A stretch of 64,000 bases of DNA from Seleniivibrio sp. (GTDB lineage: Bacteria > Chrysiogenota > Deferribacteres > Deferribacterales > Geovibrionaceae): NCBI RefSeq assembly GCF_021209385.1, contig NZ_JAJOIL010000005.1:16877-80876 (forward strand), read 5' to 3'. Under the pieces are notes generated by a model. That model was not told where the DNA came from, ran no database searches, and was given only the letters and a program-made list of their open reading frames with translations. This document shows, piece by piece, positions 59,366-64,000 of the stretch. The position numbers and the translations under genes were made by a program. Position 1 is the stretch's first letter; each line of letters begins with the position of its first letter.

Positions 59366-62083
59366 TTGTTGAATACTGTCCGCATTAATTTTTATGCGGT
59401 TTTAGTCATAGCCATGCTCGGAACGCTTGGATATGTCTTTAACCAGAATAAACTTGAACTCTTTTTCAATGTGGATTTTCTGTTCGGCGGTTTTTTCGCC
59501 GTAATAGCCGTAAAAAGATACGGGGTATACGGGATCTTTGCCGCAGCTATTGCTTCGTTCAGCACATATTTCCTGTGGAATCACCCTTACGCAATTATAA
59601 TCTTTACCGCAGAGGCTTCAGTTCTTGCATATTTCAGCAATAAAAGCGATGACCTCGTAATAATCGACATATTATACTGGCTGACACTGGGTCTGCTGTT
59701 TGTGTTCTTTTTCTATTCGGGCGTGATGGGTCTCGGAATAAAAAATTCCGCCATCGTATATCTGAAACAGAGCATCAACGGCATATTCAATACACTTTTC
59801 GCAGTTACCGCCGGAAACTTATGGAATCTCATTTCAAAAGAGATAGGGATTAAATATGCAAAAGTATCCCTGAGATCCATAATTTTCAGCACGATCCTGT
59901 TTCTGACTGCTGTTCCGGCGCTGTTTTATATCGTTTCAAACGTGCGGCACCACTCGCAATCAATGTCAAACGATATGCAGCTTGAACTGAACTCCATGAC
60001 AAACGCAGCATCGCTCTCCACCGACAACGTTCTGCGCTCCAGCATGACAAGTCTGAACACCCTTGCGGATAATATTCAGGAATGTTTAAACGAGTCCGGC
60101 GTAAATTCTCTGGGCGAAGAAAGGATAATAACCGTTCTGCGCTCATCGGAAGCTTTCCTTGGGCTGGGCTTCATCAAAACAGACAAAACATCCGCGCCTA
60201 TATACACCTACAGCGACGGTGAACTGAAAAGGTATTACGGCAAAGACTACAGCGACCGGAATTATTATGCTCTTGCCGACAAAAGCAAAGATATCATCAT
60301 TTCGGAAGCACGCAAAAGCAACCTGCTTAACCTGAATAACTCCATACTGATATTGGTTAAAGCCGTAAAAAATGCCGATGGAAAAGTATTGGGATATGTT
60401 CAGGGCGGCATACAGTTCCAGTCTGTCTATAACCTTCTGAACACAGTATCAAAGGATTCAGGAATCTTCTTCACCCTTGCAGACAGGCAGAACAGACCCC
60501 TTGTGACTACAAACCCGCAATATCAGGGGCAAAGCATCATCCCTGCCAAAAGCACCGACGGCATAATTGAGGATTTCGGCAACGGCATAATGCAATGGAC
60601 CGTGCTGCCCAAAACCAATAAATCCGTCATGACACGATGGCAGAAGTCTTATTACATTAAATCCGTACCAATCAATTCCGACCCCAAGCTGACACTCACT
60701 GCGGAAATGCCTCTAACCTCTTATGTAGCAGATATCATTAACATGGGTCTGAATGCCCTTACAGTAACATATATAACCATAGTGCTGTCTGTGGTGCTTG
60801 CCTGGTTTGTAAGCCGCAGAACCGCATTCCACCTGAGCAGGCTGTCCTCAAGAACTGCCCACATACACGAAAACCTGCAATCCGAATCGTCAGACGGCTG
60901 GCCGAACTCCGTATTCAGCGAGATAACAGAACTCTCAACAAATTTCCGTCAGATGGAGCAAGAGCTTACAAAATATTTCAAAGAACTCAACATACAGAAG
61001 AACGAACTGGAAATAATCCTCGATTCACTGCCTATCATTATTTTCCTGAAAGATACCAGAAATTACATAACATTCGCCAATAAGACCGCTTCAAACTTTG
61101 TTTCCATCGGCAGAATAGACAAAAAACCTGTCAGCGATATCTTCCGCCACGACCACGCAAGATTCTATGCCGACGACAAAAAAGTCATGGAAACAAAGAA
61201 ACCCGTACTGAAGATAGTTCAAACCTATCCTTTTGAATCAGGAACAATTACAGTCATTACCGACAAGATCCCCCTTTTCGGAGATGACGGAAACGTTAAG
61301 TCCATTCTTGTGATCTCCAGAGACATTACGGAAGAACTCAAGGCGCAGGAAGATAAGCAGAGAACCCTTGAAATCCTCTACCAGCAGTCAAAAATGGCTG
61401 AAATGGGAGCAATGATCGGCGCCATAGCACACCAGTGGAAACAGCCGCTTAACTCCATAGCTATTCTGACACAGCTTATCGAAGCAGATGTGGAAGACGA
61501 TCAGCTATGCACAGAAACACTGATGAAAAACACTTCAATAATAATGAGCAACGTCAACTTCATGTCCCAGACGGTGAACGATTTCATAGGCTTCTTCAAA
61601 CAGGGAAAAACCAAAGAACTGTTCAAAGCCTGCGAAACCATGACGGAAATATATAATCTGCTGGACAGACAGTTTACAAAAAACAATATAGAAGTGGTGT
61701 TCCACGATCACAGACACTTTGATGTCTTCGGAATAAGAAACGAATTCAAACAGGTCTGCCTGAACATAATGAACAACGCTAAAGAAGCCCTAATAAACAG
61801 CGAAACGGAAAATAAACGCATTGATGTATATTACGAGCAGGATGATCTGATGAACAGAATCGTGATAGAGGACAACGCGGGCGGAATCCCCGAAGACCTG
61901 CTGCCGAACAAACTTTTTGAAATGTATCAAAGCACTAAGGGCGAAAAAGGAACAGGACTCGGGCTGTACATATGCAGGTCCATCATAGAAGAACATATGG
62001 GCGGACGCATCATCGCAGAAAACACTCTTACCGGGGCAAGGTTCATTATCATGCTACCTTCCGAAGAGGTTGCGATGTCCTGA
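59366..62083 (+). CDS. Membrane sensor histidine kinase 2 (paralogue of kinase 1)
   Basis: 905 residues starting at TTG 59366, supported by GGGAG 6-7 nt upstream. It has the same domain order as the preceding kinase, with shared motifs FNVDFLFGG, LWNHPYAIIIFTAEA, KSVMTRWQKSYYIK, a PAS segment (SLPIIIFLKDTRNYI), AHQWKQPLNSIAIL, NIMNNAKEAL and GTGLGLYICRSI. The membrane and kinase parts are close; the Cache sensor is the most diverged, which suggests different signals feeding one output. 92-nt gap from kinase 1. Confidence 0.9.
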   Translation: MLNTVRINFYAVLVIAMLGTLGYVFNQNKLELFFNVDFLFGGFFAVIAVKRYGVYGIFAAAIASFSTYFLWNHPYAIIIFTAEASVLAYFSNKSDDLVIIDILYWLTLGLLFVFFFYSGVMGLGIKNSAIVYLKQSINGIFNTLFAVTAGNLWNLISKEIGIKYAKVSLRSIIFSTILFLTAVPALFYIVSNVRHHSQSMSNDMQLELNSMTNAASLSTDNVLRSSMTSLNTLADNIQECLNESGVNSLGEERIITVLRSSEAFLGLGFIKTDKTSAPIYTYSDGELKRYYGKDYSDRNYYALADKSKDIIISEARKSNLLNLNNSILILVKAVKNADGKVLGYVQGGIQFQSVYNLLNTVSKDSGIFFTLADRQNRPLVTTNPQYQGQSIIPAKSTDGIIEDFGNGIMQWTVLPKTNKSVMTRWQKSYYIKSVPINSDPKLTLTAEMPLTSYVADIINMGLNALTVTYITIVLSVVLAWFVSRRTAFHLSRLSSRTAHIHENLQSESSDGWPNSVFSEITELSTNFRQMEQELTKYFKELNIQKNELEIILDSLPIIIFLKDTRNYITFANKTASNFVSIGRIDKKPVSDIFRHDHARFYADDKKVMETKKPVLKIVQTYPFESGTITVITDKIPLFGDDGNVKSILVISRDITEELKAQEDKQRTLEILYQQSKMAEMGAMIGAIAHQWKQPLNSIAILTQLIEADVEDDQLCTETLMKNTSIIMSNVNFMSQTVNDFIGFFKQGKTKELFKACETMTEIYNLLDRQFTKNNIEVVFHDHRHFDVFGIRNEFKQVCLNIMNNAKEALINSETENKRIDVYYEQDDLMNRIVIEDNAGGIPEDLLPNKLFEMYQSTKGEKGTGLGLYICRSIIEEHMGGRIIAENTLTGARFIIMLPSEEVAMS

Positions 62084-62181
62084 CACACCATTTTCGGTAG
62101 CCCCCCAACATAGGACGCGTAATTTTTCCATTACGGGTGTATATTTATAAAACATACACACAGAGCTTATGGAGGGCATTT

Positions 62182-63651
62182 ATGCTCGAAAGTTTCAAAG
62201 AATCCGAAATCCTCTCAAAAGACCAATACACTCAGGAACTGAACAAACTCCGCACACAGCTTATCGACGCACAGTACGAATTCAAAAAATACAAAAGACC
62301 GATGATAGTCATCCTTACGGGGCTGGACGGTGCAGGCAAAGGCGAGCTTGTAAACTTTATGGCAGACATAATGGACACAAGACTTATCGAAACCTCAACC
62401 TTCTGGCAGGAAACGGACGAAGAGAGGGAACGCCCCTATTACTTCCGCTACTGGAACGCTATGCCCCCAGGCGGAAAACTGGGAATTTTTTTCAACGGAT
62501 GGTACGACAGAACAATACGCCGCGCACTGGAATCAAACGACGATCCGGAAGCTTTCGCAAGAGGTCTTGAAGAGGCGGCGGATGTTGAAAAGATGCTTGC
62601 ACAGGACGGCACGGTAATTGTCAAGATATGGGCTCATATAACCAAAAAAGAGCAAAAGAAACGCCATGACAAACTGATCAAAAAAGGGAAGCAGTCCGAA
62701 GAAATAACCAAGCGCGCCCTGTGGTATTTCAGCAAATACGAAAAGATAACCGAATGTGCGGAAGCCGCGTATAAAGCAACCCACAATGAATTTGCCCCAT
62801 GGGAGGTCATAGACTGTACGGACAGGCGCACGAGAGAGATACATTTCCTGCGGGTGATACTGGACAATATGAACCGAGCCCTGAAAGGAAATATGCCGAA
62901 AAGCAGAACTGAAAATCTGTCCGGTCTGAGTTTCCCTGACGTTCTCGGCAGTCTGAAACAGCACAAAGAGACGGATCAGAAAACTTACCGGAAAGAACTG
63001 GACGAACTTATCGACGAAATAAAGCCGCTGGCATGGGAGGCATATCAGAAATGCATCAGTACCATGATAGTCTTTGAAGGCTGGGACGCAGCAGGCAAAG
63101 GCGGCTGCATCCGCAGGCTTTTAAGAGCATTCGATATGCGTCTTTCAAAGGTAACTTCCATCGCAGCACCGACGTCGGAAGAACTTTCACGCCATTACCT
63201 CTGGCGCTTCTGGCGTCAGGTACCCCGTGCAGGTCACATCGCCATTTTCGACAGGTCGTGGTACGGCAGAGTTCTGGTGGAAAGGCTTGAAAATATTACT
63301 CCTCCCGCCGACTGGTTCCGCGGGTATTCTGAGATAAACAGCTTTGAAAAGCACCTGAGCGATCGCGGCGTACATCTGGTGAAGTTCTTCCTTCACATAA
63401 CGGACGACGAACAGCTTGAACGTTTCAAAGAGCGGCAGGAGATCCCATGGAAACAACACAAGATAACCGATGAGGACTGGCGGAACAGAGAAAAGAACGC
63501 TGAATACAAAGACGCATACAACGAGATGTTCTTTAAAACCAGTACAAAATATTCGCCATGGAAGATAATTCCGGCAAACGACAAAAAGGGCGCGCGGATG
63601 GAAGTTTTAAAGCATATAAAAGGAAGCCTGCAAAAGGTTCTGAACAAATAA
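62182..63651 (+). CDS. pap: Polyphosphate:AMP phosphotransferase (double-domain PPK2, class II)
   Basis: 489 residues from ATG 62182 (GGAGGG upstream; the track start 62137 lies before it). Two PPK2 domains in tandem: the first with Walker A LTGLDGAGKGELV, the second with FEGWDAAGKGGCIRRL, plus FDRSWYGRVLVERL and WRQVPRAGHIAIFDRS. Tandem PPK2 proteins transfer phosphate from polyphosphate to AMP, making ADP. It links to the ppk/ppx cluster 16 kb away. Ends at a double hairpin. Confidence 0.9.
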   Translation: MLESFKESEILSKDQYTQELNKLRTQLIDAQYEFKKYKRPMIVILTGLDGAGKGELVNFMADIMDTRLIETSTFWQETDEERERPYYFRYWNAMPPGGKLGIFFNGWYDRTIRRALESNDDPEAFARGLEEAADVEKMLAQDGTVIVKIWAHITKKEQKKRHDKLIKKGKQSEEITKRALWYFSKYEKITECAEAAYKATHNEFAPWEVIDCTDRRTREIHFLRVILDNMNRALKGNMPKSRTENLSGLSFPDVLGSLKQHKETDQKTYRKELDELIDEIKPLAWEAYQKCISTMIVFEGWDAAGKGGCIRRLLRAFDMRLSKVTSIAAPTSEELSRHYLWRFWRQVPRAGHIAIFDRSWYGRVLVERLENITPPADWFRGYSEINSFEKHLSDRGVHLVKFFLHITDDEQLERFKERQEIPWKQHKITDEDWRNREKNAEYKDAYNEMFFKTSTKYSPWKIIPANDKKGARMEVLKHIKGSLQKVLNK

Positions 63652-63654
63652 GAA

Positions 63655-63674
63655 AGGCACGCTAACGCGTGCCT
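63655..63674 (+). terminator. First hairpin after pap
   Basis: AGGCACGC (63655-63662), TAAC loop, GCGTGCCT (63667-63674): perfect 8-bp stem four nt after the stop, without a T-tract. It probably protects the 3' end or assists the next hairpin. Confidence 0.6.
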
Positions 63675-63686
63675 CAGACTGATGAC

Positions 63687-63724
63687 AAACGCCGTATTTC
63701 GTGAGAAGTGCGGCGTTTTTTGTT
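63687..63724 (+). terminator. Second hairpin, terminator after pap
   Basis: AAACGCCG (63687-63694) pairs with CGGCGTTT (63711-63718), 16-nt loop, followed by TTTTG and more Ts (T-rich to 63728). Acts for pap; it is also near the 3' end of the convergent transposase. Confidence 0.75.
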
Positions 63725-63752
63725 TTTGTATCTTGTTATTTCTTTTTCCGGT

Positions 63753-64000
63753 TTATATCGCATCCGAAAGCTGATTTTCATCATTTATCACGGGTATTTC
63801 AAGCATCTCTCTGAAATATATAAACAAATATGACAGCACAAGGGCTATCTTCTTCATATTCTGCACTGCCGCTGAAAGAAGGCACTGCTCAAATACTTTA
63901 CCTATTCCACGCATCCGGGCATAGCGGTGACCGTGAAGCTCCTTCGCATCCGCAAAGCTGCGCTCTACCGTCTCCTTACGCCTCCCGTATATCTTCTTAC
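63753..64000 (-). mobile_element. IS1182-like transposase, C-terminal end (partial)
   Basis: Minus-strand frame of 82 codons entering from the right edge and stopping at 63753; not in the ORF track because its start is outside. It reads KKIYGRRKETVERSFADAKE then HGHRYARMRGIGKVFEQCLL and AAVQNMKKIALVL, which is the end of the DDE transposase of the IS1182/IS5-type group (the Glu in KETVERSFADAKE is the last catalytic acid). Whether the element is complete cannot be seen. No terminal inverted repeat was identified with confidence. Confidence 0.8.

Noticed and set aside
1-64000. CRISPR arrays, tRNA and rRNA genes
   Set aside because: No regularly spaced repeats and no tRNA or rRNA sequence were recognised on either strand.

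Overview
The window (about 47% GC by eye, every base protein-coding-dense except one AT-rich gap) looks like a chromosome segment of a Gram-negative, anaerobic or microaerophilic bacterium. An outer-membrane TonB-dependent receptor, an arylpyruvate:ferredoxin oxidoreductase, a HydB/HndC-like NuoF inside a complex I operon, LL-diaminopimelate aminotransferase and an acetate-type transporter occur together. This mix reminds me of the Deferribacterota (Geovibrio/Denitrovibrio/Seleniivibrio type), but that is an inference from gene content only; no rRNA or tRNA gene is present to settle it.

Layout. 1-7.1 kb (minus): nuoA-B-C-D-E-F-G, entering the window from its promoter near 7.1 kb and leaving it inside nuoG. 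7.2-8.1 kb (minus): rluD. 8.2-12.5 kb (plus): rpsF-ssb-rpsR, terminator, DUF2232 membrane protein, CDF cation transporter with no normal start codon, dapL. 12.6-15.6 kb (plus): periplasmic 5'-nucleotidase, PEBP-like protein, AraC regulator, convergent with a coproporphyrinogen-oxidase-like radical SAM enzyme. 17.1-22.9 kb (minus): dnaA, a zinc-motif-less M16 homologue, purN, purM and an acidic response regulator. 23.0-32.0 kb (minus): one long fatty-acid and RNA-processing operon (yceD-rpmF-plsX-fabH-fabD-fabG-acpP-fabF-rnc-radical SAM-rsmD-coaD). 32.2-33.2 kb: hisF-hisE. 33.3-39.7 kb: a Crp/Fnr regulator divergent from a frameshifted TonB-dependent receptor followed by methyltransferase and FecBCDE-type ABC genes. 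39.8-46.9 kb (minus): a polyphosphate cluster (sixA, CHAD, ppx, degenerate ppx paralogue, ppk1, 40-residue zinc-ribbon protein). 47.0-47.9 kb: a small unknown gene and an acetate/succinate-type transporter. 47.9-48.9 kb: AT-rich non-coding DNA. 48.9-55.0 kb (plus): an attenuator with a phenylalanine-rich leader peptide, two LIV-type binding proteins, iorAB and a phenylacetate-CoA ligase. 55.0-56.4 kb: TRIC-family protein and FetB-like permease. 56.5-62.1 kb: two tandem paralogous sensor kinases. 62.2-63.7 kb: polyphosphate:AMP phosphotransferase, then the 3' end of an IS transposase.

The strongest new observation is at 48871-49046: a TTGACA-17-AATAAT promoter whose expected start point falls on the AUG of a 24-codon ORF with seven Phe codons (motif SFFFFGFF), followed by a perfect 10-bp terminator with eight Ts and a competing antiterminator pairing located at the end of the leader ORF. 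This is classical amino-acid attenuation, here placed before transport-protein genes and near iorAB-paaK. Because attenuation of this kind switches genes on when Phe-tRNA is short, I suggest that the locus takes up phenylalanine or aryl acids and may run phenylacetate -> phenylacetyl-CoA -> phenylpyruvate as a Phe salvage route.

Two families of short interspersed palindromic repeats (three and two copies), a polyphosphate theme (ppk1, two ppx-like genes, CHAD protein and PAP), and several degenerate enzymes (M16 without HxxEH, Ppx paralogue without catalytic motifs, frameshifted receptor) are the other notable features.
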